DNA from: a virus
Strand: one strand, 5' to 3'
IMG/VR virus record: IMGVR_UViG_3300011116_001110
Location: 1 to 29,357 of that record
DNA: 29,357 bases
In this document: positions 1 through 4,884 of the stretch, piece after piece
Layout of the letters: every line of letters begins with the position of its first letter
Numbering within the stretch: the stretch's first letter is position 1
Made by a program: the position numbers and the translations under genes
Notes under the pieces: generated by a model
Databases searched by the model: none
Told to the model about the DNA's origin: nothing
The model's input: the letters and a program-made list of their open reading frames with translations, nothing else

Positions 1-225
1 TTATGACTTATTTGCATTTTCGCGTGCCTTTTGTAAGTACAAAATTAAATCAACATACGCTGCATCATACGAGATTGCGCAGCTTTAATATCTATCTAAT
101 AACTGAGATAAATCGTCGAGTGATTCTTTGTAAAGTTTTGTGTCATTTTGCATTAGTTGATCTCTATAAAAATTATAATAAACTTTATTGCACAACTCGT
201 TGATTTCTTTATTATCGTAGTTCAT
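1..225 (-). pseudogene. Small unknown gene interrupted by one in-frame TAA
   Basis: Reading from the ATG at 225, the frame runs 46 codons to a TAA at 87-85, then stays open for 27 more codons to a second TAA exactly at 3-1. The downstream part (reading ISYDAAYVDLILYLQKAREN) has a normal protein-like composition in the same frame, so the two parts look like one ~73-residue gene broken by a single nonsense codon. The functional unit could also simply be the 46-aa product. It is third in a minus-strand run, 12 bp after the 133-aa gene, with a GAAGTG site 11 nt before the ATG. The translation start region resembles that of the 133-aa gene. No family is recognised. Confidence 0.45.
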
Positions 226-237
226 TATTTTATCACT

Positions 238-639
238 TCAATTATTTTGCTCTTTAAATTTTAACATGTTTTTAAAATATTTCGCTTTTCGTTCATAATA
301 TTCGCGATTTAGCTCAATTAAATCAATTAATTCATTCAAATTATTTTGATAATTAACAACATCGTTTGTGTGATCTGAATAGTTTGTTTCACTCATTAAA
401 TCGTTTCGTAGTCCATTAATAAAATTTAGAAATATTTGCTCTAAAGAATTTAACTCATCATCGCTGCAAAACGCATAATTCACTTTGATTAATTTGCTCA
501 ATAAATCATCAAATTTTTCATTTATTGTTTTCTCAAGTTTTTTATGAACATAGATAGCATATGAAGTATATTTTTTGTTCAAACTAATTTTGCTTTTCAA
601 TATTTTACGATTTAAATCGTCTATATAATCAGAGTTCAT
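238..639 (-). CDS. Unknown helical protein, 133 aa
   Basis: The start ATG overlaps the stop of the upstream gene as TAATG and is preceded by GAGGTGAT, so translation is probably coupled. The product is rich in Asn, Lys, Glu and Leu and is predicted by eye to be mostly helical, with a charged coiled-coil-like C-terminal part. There is no signal peptide or membrane segment. I recognise no family. Its position directly after a possible small terminase suggests a phage role, but that is only context. Confidence 0.7.
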   Translation of the reverse strand: MNSDYIDDLNRKILKSKISLNKKYTSYAIYVHKKLEKTINEKFDDLLSKLIKVNYAFCSDDELNSLEQIFLNFINGLRNDLMSETNYSDHTNDVVNYQNNLNELIDLIELNREYYERKAKYFKNMLKFKEQNN

Positions 640-1103
640 TATTCTATCACCTCAAACGCGGCATTTTGCGTCCCTTCTGAATCTTTTTTAGCCAACATTT
701 CTTTATAAAGGGGCACAACTTCTTCTTGTTGAGTTATGTCCGCGTCAATCTTTAGCATTCTCATACAAGTTTCAGCTTCTTGTATACCAATGCTACCTTC
801 TTCGAGAGCGTTGTACAATAGTTTTTTGCGATCAGTATTGTTGTCTCCCCGCAAATCTATGTTTATGTGCGAGTGATATTTTGCTGGGAATAATTTATCT
901 GCTAAAAACATTAGCACTTTCTCGTTACGTTCGTCTAAAGCAATACTAAACAACACGTCTAAAATTTCTTTACCGCGGAGTTGCACGAGTTCTTGAAAGT
1001 ATTTACGTGATTTTGCGTGGGTTTTCGTCGCTTTTCTGCCAGCATCCTGAATTCTTTGCTTAAAGCCCGGTCTTTGAATCAAATCATCATCATTTTCGTG
1101 CAT
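639..1103 (-). CDS. Possible terminase small subunit
   Basis: The product is 154 aa from the ATG at 1103, which I prefer over the ATG at 1124 because the promoter upstream would place the transcript start only a few bases before 1124, and an AGAG-type site precedes 1103. The N-terminal half is basic with a helix containing AGRKATKTHAKSRKYF; the middle (IALDERNEKVLMFLADKLFP) resembles the helical segment of many phage small terminases and related DNA-binding proteins that bind the packaging site and recruit the large subunit. The C-terminal half is acidic and helical. It is first in its operon, far in this window from the large terminase at 27230-28585. Assignment rests on by-eye similarity and could be wrong; another phage DNA-binding protein is the alternative. 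Confidence 0.45.
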   Translation of the reverse strand: MHENDDDLIQRPGFKQRIQDAGRKATKTHAKSRKYFQELVQLRGKEILDVLFSIALDERNEKVLMFLADKLFPAKYHSHINIDLRGDNNTDRKKLLYNALEEGSIGIQEAETCMRMLKIDADITQQEEVVPLYKEMLAKKDSEGTQNAAFEVIE

Positions 1104-1135
1104 GTTCGTCTCTTTTGTCAACATTTAACCAATTA

Positions 1136-1165
1136 ATACTAACAATTAATATACAATTTTGTCAA
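1136..1165 (-). promoter_or_regulatory. Promoter for the minus-strand operon 1103-1
   Basis: On the minus strand there is a perfect TTGACA (1165-1160), an 18-nt spacer and TAGTAT (1141-1136, four of six matches to TATAAT). A transcript would start near 1129. An operator copy (1171-1191) ends five bases upstream of the -35 box. Confidence 0.6.
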
Positions 1166-1170
1166 TTTCT

Positions 1171-1191
1171 TCTAAATTTATAAACTTTTTG
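1171..1191 (-). promoter_or_regulatory. Operator copy 1 (GTTTAT-N9 type)
   Basis: The minus strand reads GTTTATAAATTTAGA, identical over 15 bases to the operator copy at 6135-6155; the far half-site (AGAAAT by position) is degenerate. It sits just upstream of the -35 box of the minus-strand promoter. Confidence 0.5.
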
Positions 1192-1202
1192 ATTTTTTTT
1201 GG

Positions 1203-1231
1203 TTTACGAGCTCAGAAAACTAGTTTATACT
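1203..1231 (+). promoter_or_regulatory. Promoter for the plus-strand operon starting at 1330
   Basis: TTTACG (1203-1208), 17-nt spacer, TATACT (1226-1231, five of six matches). It diverges from the promoter at 1136-1165. The -10 box lies inside a weaker operator-like copy. A transcript would start near 1238, giving a leader of about 90 nt. Confidence 0.5.
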
Positions 1232-1243
1232 AATGGAACATAA
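1223..1243 (+). promoter_or_regulatory. Operator copy 2, weak, over the -10 box
   Basis: It begins with the conserved GTTTAT and shares GGAA with the 6192-6212 copy at the same spacing, matching at roughly two thirds of 21 positions. It overlaps the plus-strand -10 box, where a bound repressor would block transcription. It is less certain than the other copies. Confidence 0.3.
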
Positions 1244-1270
1244 TAACAATAATTAAACAGATAACTAACA

Positions 1271-1291
1271 AGTTATTAACAATTTATAAAC
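1271..1291 (-). promoter_or_regulatory. Operator copy 3
   Basis: The minus strand reads GTTTATAAATT, then six bases, then ATAACT, keeping the GTTTAT-N9-ATAAnn layout of the perfect copy at 6192-6212. Centres of copies 1 to 3 lie at about 1181, 1233 and 1281, that is spaced 52 and 48 bp. Confidence 0.4.
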
Positions 1292-1329
1292 AAAAGAAGC
1301 TTAAAAAATGAAAAAAGAGGAGAAACAAA

Positions 1330-1719
1330 ATGAGCTTAGTACACGTAGTGCCAAAAAAGTTATCAAAACCAGATTTGAGTATTTACTATTTTAAAGGGGG
1401 TTATTGCAGAATAGTAATTGTAAAAAAAATCATTGAAAGTTTAAATTTTATGGAGGGATTAAGTCACAATCGAGTAAATGTATTTTATGATAATGATAAT
1501 AAATTTTTTGTAATTAAGCCGGTTCTTTTAAAAGAAGAATTGGAAACTTCTTACAAAATAAGTTTAGTTAAAAATGATTCAAATACTTATTATACTCAAT
1601 TTAATACGAGTGAAATAATGGGAGAAGAAAAACTTAAATTATCATCATATGAAGTCAAAAAAAATACATTATATTTACAATTAAAAGGAGAAAATAATGT
1701 CAAAACTAAAGAAAAATAA
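1330..1719 (+). CDS. Unknown protein, 129 aa
   Basis: First gene of a plus-strand operon, with a GAGGAG ribosome site 7-8 nt before the ATG. The product mixes basic and hydrophobic stretches in a pattern of short beta strands (for example KFFVIKPVLL, NTLYLQLK) and ends in a Lys-rich tail. It has no signal peptide or membrane segment. No family is recognised. The last 23 bases overlap the next small gene. The leader between promoter and ATG carries operator copy 3, so the gene is probably controlled by the phage repressor. Confidence 0.7.
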   Translation: MSLVHVVPKKLSKPDLSIYYFKGGYCRIVIVKKIIESLNFMEGLSHNRVNVFYDNDNKFFVIKPVLLKEELETSYKISLVKNDSNTYYTQFNTSEIMGEEKLKLSSYEVKKNTLYLQLKGENNVKTKEK

Positions 1720-1849
1720 TCCCTGGCGCATGGAAATAAACAAATCTTGTCAGCGCAAAAGAAACAAAACAAACAAATACACTGACAGACAACTTAATCA
1801 ATTCGCTAATTTTGTTACAAAAGGAGAGCGGAAATGTTTAATAGACTAG
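1697..1849 (+). CDS. Small basic protein, 50 aa
   Basis: The ATG at 1697 has a strong AAAGGAG site 7 nt upstream. The frame overlaps the end of the 129-aa gene and runs into the start of the next gene, ending with TAG at 1847-1849. The product begins MSKLKKNNPWRME and is Lys/Arg/Asn/Gln-rich with two Cys-free halves except Cys18 and Cys47. Its charge suggests nucleic-acid binding, which is only a guess. Tight overlap on both sides and the good ribosome site support that it is real despite its size. Confidence 0.55.
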   Translation: MSKLKKNNPWRMEINKSCQRKRNKTNKYTDRQLNQFANFVTKGERKCLID

Positions 1850-2139
1850 ATTTGTGCGTTGATTATGATGAGTACGGTGCGCCCTACTGGCTTTATCAAA
1901 ACAAATTAGATTCGTTCGATGAAATCAATTCCCCGTCTTATTTCAAAGAAGCAGCTGCAGAGTTGCTCGATAGTGGCATTAACAAAATGCTTGTGATCTC
2001 AAAAGATTATGACGATGTTATTGATATTTTTAATCTGTTTCACTATGGAGTGCAACCGGGAGCTTTTTATGTAATGAACTGTTTGCAATCTATATTCAAA
2101 AACGATTTTAAAGAGATAAGCCAAAAGGGGGATTTATGA
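1834..2139 (+). CDS. Unknown acidic protein, 101 aa
   Basis: The ATG at 1834 follows AAGGAGAG at a normal distance. The product is acidic and aromatic-rich (DLCVDYDEYGAPYWLYQ at the start) with a central alternation of helix and strand (ELLDSGINKMLVISKDYDDV) that looks like a compact alpha/beta fold. No motif identifies it. The stop overlaps the start of the next gene (ATGA), which shows translational coupling. It may form a functional pair with the 143-aa protein that follows. Confidence 0.7.
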   Translation: MFNRLDLCVDYDEYGAPYWLYQNKLDSFDEINSPSYFKEAAAELLDSGINKMLVISKDYDDVIDIFNLFHYGVQPGAFYVMNCLQSIFKNDFKEISQKGDL

Positions 2140-2567
2140 AAATAGTTAACAGAGAAGAGTTTCTTAAAATAGATAAGCCGGTTTTGTACTGTAAAATTGA
2201 ACAAAATATTGACACAAATTTTCCTGTTGATTGTTGGTTGAGAAAAAATTGGAAAAAAGAGCTTTGCATAAAAGACGCAACTATTAGCTTGTGTACTGAA
2301 GATACAGCAGGTGATTGGCGTCTTATAAATATTGCATTAGACCCTGATCATTATGATTCAGATGAGCTCAATAAAGCAATGGATGATATGCGTCAAAACA
2401 AAGTTAGTTATGAAGCAAATGTAGTTAGAGAAAGAGACGGATTATTTGAATATGCCGATTTGTTTTTGGTGTATGAAGATGCCGACATAATTAAAATCAT
2501 AAACTTATTAGCTAGCAGCTTATCACCAGAAGGACAACTTGAACTAGTAATAAAGCACATTTATTAA
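2136..2567 (+). CDS. Unknown acidic protein, 143 aa
   Basis: The start overlaps the previous stop by 4 bp and is preceded by AAGGGGG. The product is acidic and soluble, with a region rich in Trp, Cys and Asp (residues 30-60) and a C-terminal hydrophobic helix pair (IIKIINLLASSL). No recognised family, signal peptide or membrane segment. Position in a plus-strand operon controlled by an operator-bearing promoter suggests an early, possibly host-directed role, as is usual for unrecognised small genes in such operons (inference). Confidence 0.7.
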   Translation: MKIVNREEFLKIDKPVLYCKIEQNIDTNFPVDCWLRKNWKKELCIKDATISLCTEDTAGDWRLINIALDPDHYDSDELNKAMDDMRQNKVSYEANVVRERDGLFEYADLFLVYEDADIIKIINLLASSLSPEGQLELVIKHIY

Positions 2568-2593
2568 TCAATTTATCCACAAGGAGCGTGAAA

Positions 2594-2731
2594 ATGAAAG
2601 TGAAACAAAAATACAACTTTTACAAACAGCAGATGGAGCAAGAACTTTGCCGACAATCCAATAAATTAGCCATGCAAGGTTTAATTATTGTACTAAGTGT
2701 TACATTGATTGCTGTTTTTTTGTGCAAATAA
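2594..2731 (+). CDS. Small single-pass membrane protein, 45 aa
   Basis: ATG at 2594 follows AAGGAGCG at good spacing. The first 28 residues are polar and basic (MKVKQKYNFYKQQMEQEL onward); residues 29-43 form one hydrophobic helix (LIIVLSVTLIAVFLC) followed by Lys and stop. This is a tail-anchored layout with the N-terminus presumably in the cytoplasm. Small tail-anchored phage proteins include superinfection-exclusion and host-takeover factors, but nothing in the sequence selects one. It ends its operon; a large palindrome begins 28 bp later. Confidence 0.6.
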   Translation: MKVKQKYNFYKQQMEQELCRQSNKLAMQGLIIVLSVTLIAVFLCK

Positions 2732-2758
2732 AATAAAAAATTATCTTCGTGTAACTAA

Positions 2759-2815
2759 AATCCCATTTAGCTATTTAAAATCAGGTTTAAAAACCTCTCA
2801 TAGCTTCATGGGATT
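2759..2815. repeat. Nested three-segment palindrome
   Basis: Three complementary pairs are nested around one centre: AATCCCAT (2759-2766) with ATGGGATT (2808-2815), AGCTAT (2769-2774) with ATAGCT (2800-2805), and AGGTTT (2783-2788) with AAACCT (2791-2796). The bulges between them are 2 nt and 3-8 nt. It lacks a clean T-run, so a simple terminator for the operon ending at 2731 is possible but not typical. Confidence 0.75.
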
Positions 2816-2940
2816 GATTTTGGGACGTTTAAATTCAAAATGAATAGGAAGGCCTAGGGTGGAGAAAAATAATTGAAATTAGCTCGATTTGAGAATCAAC
2901 GCGCGTGTATAGTATTAAATATTTATAATATTAAATTATA

Positions 2941-2956
2941 TATAACTTCGGTTATA
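2941..2956. repeat. UUCG-tetraloop hairpin
   Basis: TATAAC, TTCG, GTTATA form a perfect 6-bp stem closed by C-G around a UUCG loop on the plus strand. C(UUCG)G is a known exceptionally stable RNA tetraloop. It stands in a nearly pure A/T stretch. Confidence 0.65.
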
Positions 2957-2991
2957 AAATCTAAGTATTATTTAAATTTATATTATTATGA

Positions 2992-3048
2992 TTTTTTCTT
3001 TTCTTTCTTTTTCTTTTGCTTCTTTTCTTTTTCTTTCTTTTCTTTTTT
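2992..3048. repeat. Perfect polypyrimidine mirror repeat (H-DNA motif)
   Basis: The plus strand is T/C only except for one G. Run lengths of T between single Cs are 6-4-3-5-4 in the left arm (2992-3017) and 4-5-3-4-6 in the right arm (3023-3048), an exact mirror image of 26 nt each around the centre GCTTC (3018-3022). Homopurine-homopyrimidine mirror repeats can form an intramolecular triplex (H-DNA). Confidence 0.9.
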
Positions 3049-3124
3049 GTAAAAAATTGAACAAATGAATGGTTGTTTTTGTTGGTAAATGTGAATTAAT
3101 AATTAAAGTTTAAGGAGAAAATAG

Positions 3125-3415
3125 ATGAGCAATTTAGAAAATGCCGAAGTATTATTTTTAGTTAGAGAGCAAATTTTAAAAGATTCTACATTCGTGGGAG
3201 AGCTTTTCCCAGTGGTATTGGGCTCTTTATACGAGAAAAGTAAATTAGACAGAGAGCAAGCAGCTGATTATGAGGCAGCATTAGCGATGATTTTTAGTGG
3301 AAACTCAGATTTGGCTAAAGAGAAAATAAAAAAATGGGTAAATAAACATTTTTGTGAAGGGTGGGAGGAGAGAGTTGAAAAACAAATTAAAATAGTAGTC
3401 AAAAGGAAAAAATAA
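3125..3415 (+). CDS. Unknown helical protein, 96 aa
   Basis: The ATG follows AAGGAG at 9 nt, just downstream of the mirror repeat. The product is helical with an acidic middle and a strongly basic C-terminal tail (VEKQIKIVVKRKK). No signal peptide, membrane segment or recognised motif. It starts a new run of small genes (3125-4038); the long structured region upstream should be its leader or control region. The next gene starts on the base after its stop codon. Confidence 0.7.
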   Translation: MSNLENAEVLFLVREQILKDSTFVGELFPVVLGSLYEKSKLDREQAADYEAALAMIFSGNSDLAKEKIKKWVNKHFCEGWEERVEKQIKIVVKRKK

Positions 3416-3634
3416 ATGGATAACAAAGAAAGATGGCTTAAAAAAAGTGAGCATTATTTTCAAGAAGCGCCCTATGAGTTCACAGTTGAGCTATGGCAAA
3501 TACAAAGGATGTTGGTTCATTATATGAAATGGGAAGGACTGGGGGTTAATGAAGGGTGTAAATATGCTCAATTTCTTTATGATTGTTTTTATAAACGCAA
3601 GGATCACATAAATGAAGACGGTACTGCACGTTGA
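3416..3634 (+). CDS. Unknown protein, 72 aa
   Basis: The ATG immediately follows the TAA of the previous gene, with AAGGAAA upstream, which implies coupled translation. The product is soluble and aromatic-rich, with two amphipathic helices (around ELWQIQRMLVHYM and CKYAQFLYDCFYK) of the kind seen in small phage DNA-metabolism or anti-host proteins. No family is recognised. Its last 23 bases overlap the next gene in another frame. Confidence 0.65.
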   Translation: MDNKERWLKKSEHYFQEAPYEFTVELWQIQRMLVHYMKWEGLGVNEGCKYAQFLYDCFYKRKDHINEDGTAR

Positions 3635-3782
3635 AACAGTTGAAAACCCTTGGGGGGAAAAGTTTATTAATAAAGCAGAACTAAAAAAAGATATTGAATT
3701 TAACAAAGAAGCATTAAACTGGTTGTTTAAACCTGTTGCGGTGTATGAATTTCAGATTGAAAAGGGGAAAGCGAATGATTGA
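3612..3782 (+). CDS. Unknown protein, 56 aa
   Basis: Starts at the ATG at 3612 inside the end of the 72-aa gene and ends with TGA at 3780-3782 inside the next gene, so it fills the gap between two real genes with overlaps at both ends. The product starts MKTVLHVETVENPWGEKF and contains Trp, Pro and mixed charges like a genuine folded protein. The ribosome site is weak (AAGGATC about 11 nt upstream). No family is recognised. Confidence 0.55.
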   Translation: MKTVLHVETVENPWGEKFINKAELKKDIEFNKEALNWLFKPVAVYEFQIEKGKAND

Positions 3783-4038
3783 TTGGATTAAAATTGATAA
3801 AAATAATTTATGTGAATTGCCATTATATCAGGATGTTTTATTACTATTAAAAGGAGGGATTTTTAATAGTGAGTACCCATTCATAGTGACAGCTAGAGTT
3901 ATAAAAATAATTGCATTTTGCAAAGATTATAATAGTTTTAAATGGGAATTTTTAAGCGGTGACCCTTATGAGAAATATCATGTAATTGAAATTGGGAAAG
4001 CTTCCCATTATGCCCATATAAACCTCCCCTCTGAATAA
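3775..4038 (+). CDS. DUF551-like phage protein, 87 aa
   Basis: I take the ATG at 3775, preceded by AAAAGGGGAAAG, rather than an upstream non-ATG start. The product opens with DWIKI and a short acidic/hydrophobic strand (YQDVLLLLKGG), has a middle beta segment, and ends with SHYAHINLPSE. A start of the form 'W-I-x-hydrophobic' and an end of the form 'H-W/Y-x-x-LP' are typical of DUF551 proteins of phages, whose role is unknown. The match is by eye and the usual Pro-rich start is altered. It overlaps the previous gene by 8 bp and ends its operon 18 bp before a terminator-like hairpin. Confidence 0.5.
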   Translation: MIDWIKIDKNNLCELPLYQDVLLLLKGGIFNSEYPFIVTARVIKIIAFCKDYNSFKWEFLSGDPYEKYHVIEIGKASHYAHINLPSE

Positions 4039-4039
4039 G

Positions 4040-4048
4040 TGATATAAT
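4040..4048 (+). promoter_or_regulatory. Extended -10 element
   Basis: TGATATAAT carries a perfect TATAAT with the upstream TG of extended -10 promoters. No good -35 box is visible, which extended -10 promoters can tolerate. A transcript would begin just before the hairpin at 4057-4086. Confidence 0.35.
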
Positions 4049-4056
4049 AATACCCT

Positions 4057-4086
4057 GCTGCTAAACATGGACGTTGGCAGCTTTTT
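4057..4086 (+). terminator. Intrinsic terminator or attenuator before the alpha-CTD-like gene
   Basis: GCTGC (4057-4061) pairs with GCAGC (4077-4081), an inner AAC (4064-4066) pairs with GTT (4073-4075) around a 6-nt loop, and TTTTT (4082-4086) follows directly. The AAGGA ribosome site of the next gene starts 2 nt later. It could end the 3125-4038 operon or act as an attenuator for 4102-4395. Confidence 0.6.
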
Positions 4087-4101
4087 GCAAGGACGCAGAA
4101 C

Positions 4102-4395
4102 ATGGGCAATATCACGATATGCACGCAATACAGACACGAATTTAGATTTATTAAGGATATATTAATCGAAAAAAAAGACGAGCTTAAACTCTCTCTCAGT
4201 CTCATAAACAAGATTTGTAATGCTTTAATGAGAGCCAGGATTTGTTGTGTTGGCGATGTATTAAGCAAGACCGATCAACAATTGCTTAAAATTCCAGGCG
4301 TCGGTAAGGGAACATTGTTGCTTCTAAGAAAAATATGTGATTATAATAATGAAGCTCTTGTGCCAAGAAGCATAACGAGTAATCGAGGTCGTTAA
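4102..4395 (+). CDS. Stand-alone RNA polymerase alpha C-terminal-domain-like protein
   Basis: Residues ~27-78 align by eye with the alpha C-terminal domain of bacterial RNA polymerase: a helix ending in NALMRARI, then VGDVLSKT, then LLKIPGVGKGTLLLL, matching the family pattern CL..A.I..VGDL...T...LLK.P..GK.SL. The domain contains helix-hairpin-helix-type turns and in the polymerase binds UP elements and activators. In this alignment the DNA-contacting Arg265 of E. coli alpha is Lys, while Asn268 and Gly296 are kept. At 97 aa there is no polymerase-assembly domain. Start ATG has AAGGA 8 nt upstream. It may compete with, or redirect, host polymerase (inference). A generic helix-hairpin-helix DNA-binding protein is the alternative. 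Confidence 0.65.
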   Translation: MGNITICTQYRHEFRFIKDILIEKKDELKLSLSLINKICNALMRARICCVGDVLSKTDQQLLKIPGVGKGTLLLLRKICDYNNEALVPRSITSNRGR

Positions 4396-4402
4396 TGCGT
4401 CC

Positions 4403-4564
4403 TCAGCTTTCTTTAAAATCTTCATTAAAAACATCAAACTTGTTGATATAAAATCGCTTAGCAACTTGCTCAATCAACTCTTCTTCGTCATCAGGTTTAC
4501 ATTCTTTGCGTGCAGATATAACCCTATCAACATATAACATCTGTATAATTTCTTTATCATCCAT
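4403..4564 (-). CDS. Small acidic protein, 53 aa
   Basis: ATG at 4564 is preceded by AAAGGAG at about 10 nt and by a near-consensus promoter (4598-4625). The product starts MDDKEIIQMLYVDRV and is acidic, with a predicted helix-turn-helix-like pattern too weak to call. It ends 7 bp from the stop of the convergent alpha-CTD-like gene. It is transcribed divergently from the 61-aa gene, and the two promoters overlap, so expression of the two is probably mutually exclusive. No family is recognised. Confidence 0.6.
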   Translation of the reverse strand: MDDKEIIQMLYVDRVISARKECKPDDEEELIEQVAKRFYINKFDVFNEDFKES

Positions 4565-4597
4565 AATAATAAATCTCCTTTGCTTTATTATGTATTA

Positions 4598-4625
4598 ACT
4601 ATAGATCATGAACAAAGTCTGTCAA
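4598..4625 (-). promoter_or_regulatory. Promoter of the 53-aa gene
   Basis: On the minus strand: perfect TTGACA (4625-4620), 16-nt spacer, TATAGT (4603-4598, five of six). It overlaps the opposing promoter at 4609-4638. Confidence 0.7.
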
Positions 4626-4638
4626 ATTATGTTATAAT
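4609..4638 (+). promoter_or_regulatory. Promoter of the 61-aa gene
   Basis: TGAACA (4609-4614), 18-nt spacer, perfect TATAAT (4633-4638) preceded by TGT, an extended -10. Its spacer contains the -35 box of the minus-strand promoter. Confidence 0.7.
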
Positions 4639-4686
4639 GAAATTGTATCCGGATAGTTTTAAATTTAACTAACAAGGAGAAAGAAG

Positions 4687-4872
4687 ATGACTAATCAATC
4701 AATTAACCAACAAAAAGGCAACTCAGCTAATCCAGAGCCTCGTTACGAAGAAAAGAAACGTGTTAATGAGGAAAATATGAAAGAAGGTCAGCAACATACT
4801 CATCAAGGGCCAACTAAACATCAACAAGTACCAAACAAAGAAAATACTAAAGACAATCATTTAAATAAATAG
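4687..4872 (+). CDS. Small Gln/Asn-rich, probably disordered protein, 61 aa
   Basis: It is a single-gene unit: strong promoter at 4609-4638, AAGGAG site 8 nt before the ATG, then a structured RNA just after the stop. The product (MTNQSINQQKGNSANPEP onward) contains almost no hydrophobic residues and is dominated by Asn, Gln, Lys, Glu and His, as in intrinsically disordered proteins. There is no Cys or Trp and no signal peptide. Such a unit, with its own promoter and terminator-like end, resembles a phage moron expressed in the lysogen (inference). I do not recognise a family. Confidence 0.6.
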   Translation: MTNQSINQQKGNSANPEPRYEEKKRVNEENMKEGQQHTHQGPTKHQQVPNKENTKDNHLNK

Positions 4873-4884
4873 TATCATAAGACC

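Larger units (their letters stand above)
2732..3124. other. 393-bp intergenic region with clustered DNA/RNA structures
   Basis: No convincing gene occurs here. From left to right it holds a nested palindrome (2759-2815), a short mixed stretch with a GC-rich patch (GCGCG near 2901), an almost pure A/T stretch (about 2910-2990) with a cUUCGg hairpin (2941-2956), a perfect polypyrimidine mirror repeat (2992-3048) and the AAGGAG ribosome site of the next gene. An easily melted region beside structured repeats would fit a replication origin or a control region; this is inference. Confidence 0.6.

Noticed and set aside
3-203. Plus-strand open frame of 66 codons at the left edge
   Set aside because: It has no ribosome site and lies opposite a minus-strand gene in a consistent operon; the translation has no protein-like pattern.
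2889-2918. Promoter TTGAGA, 18 nt, TATTAA
   Set aside because: Plausible, but the -10 match is weak and A/T-rich DNA gives many such matches, so it is not listed as a feature.
3491-4268. Minus-strand open frames of 61 to 86 codons
   Set aside because: They are antisense to a compact chain of plus-strand genes with good ribosome sites and overlaps, and one runs through the terminator hairpin.
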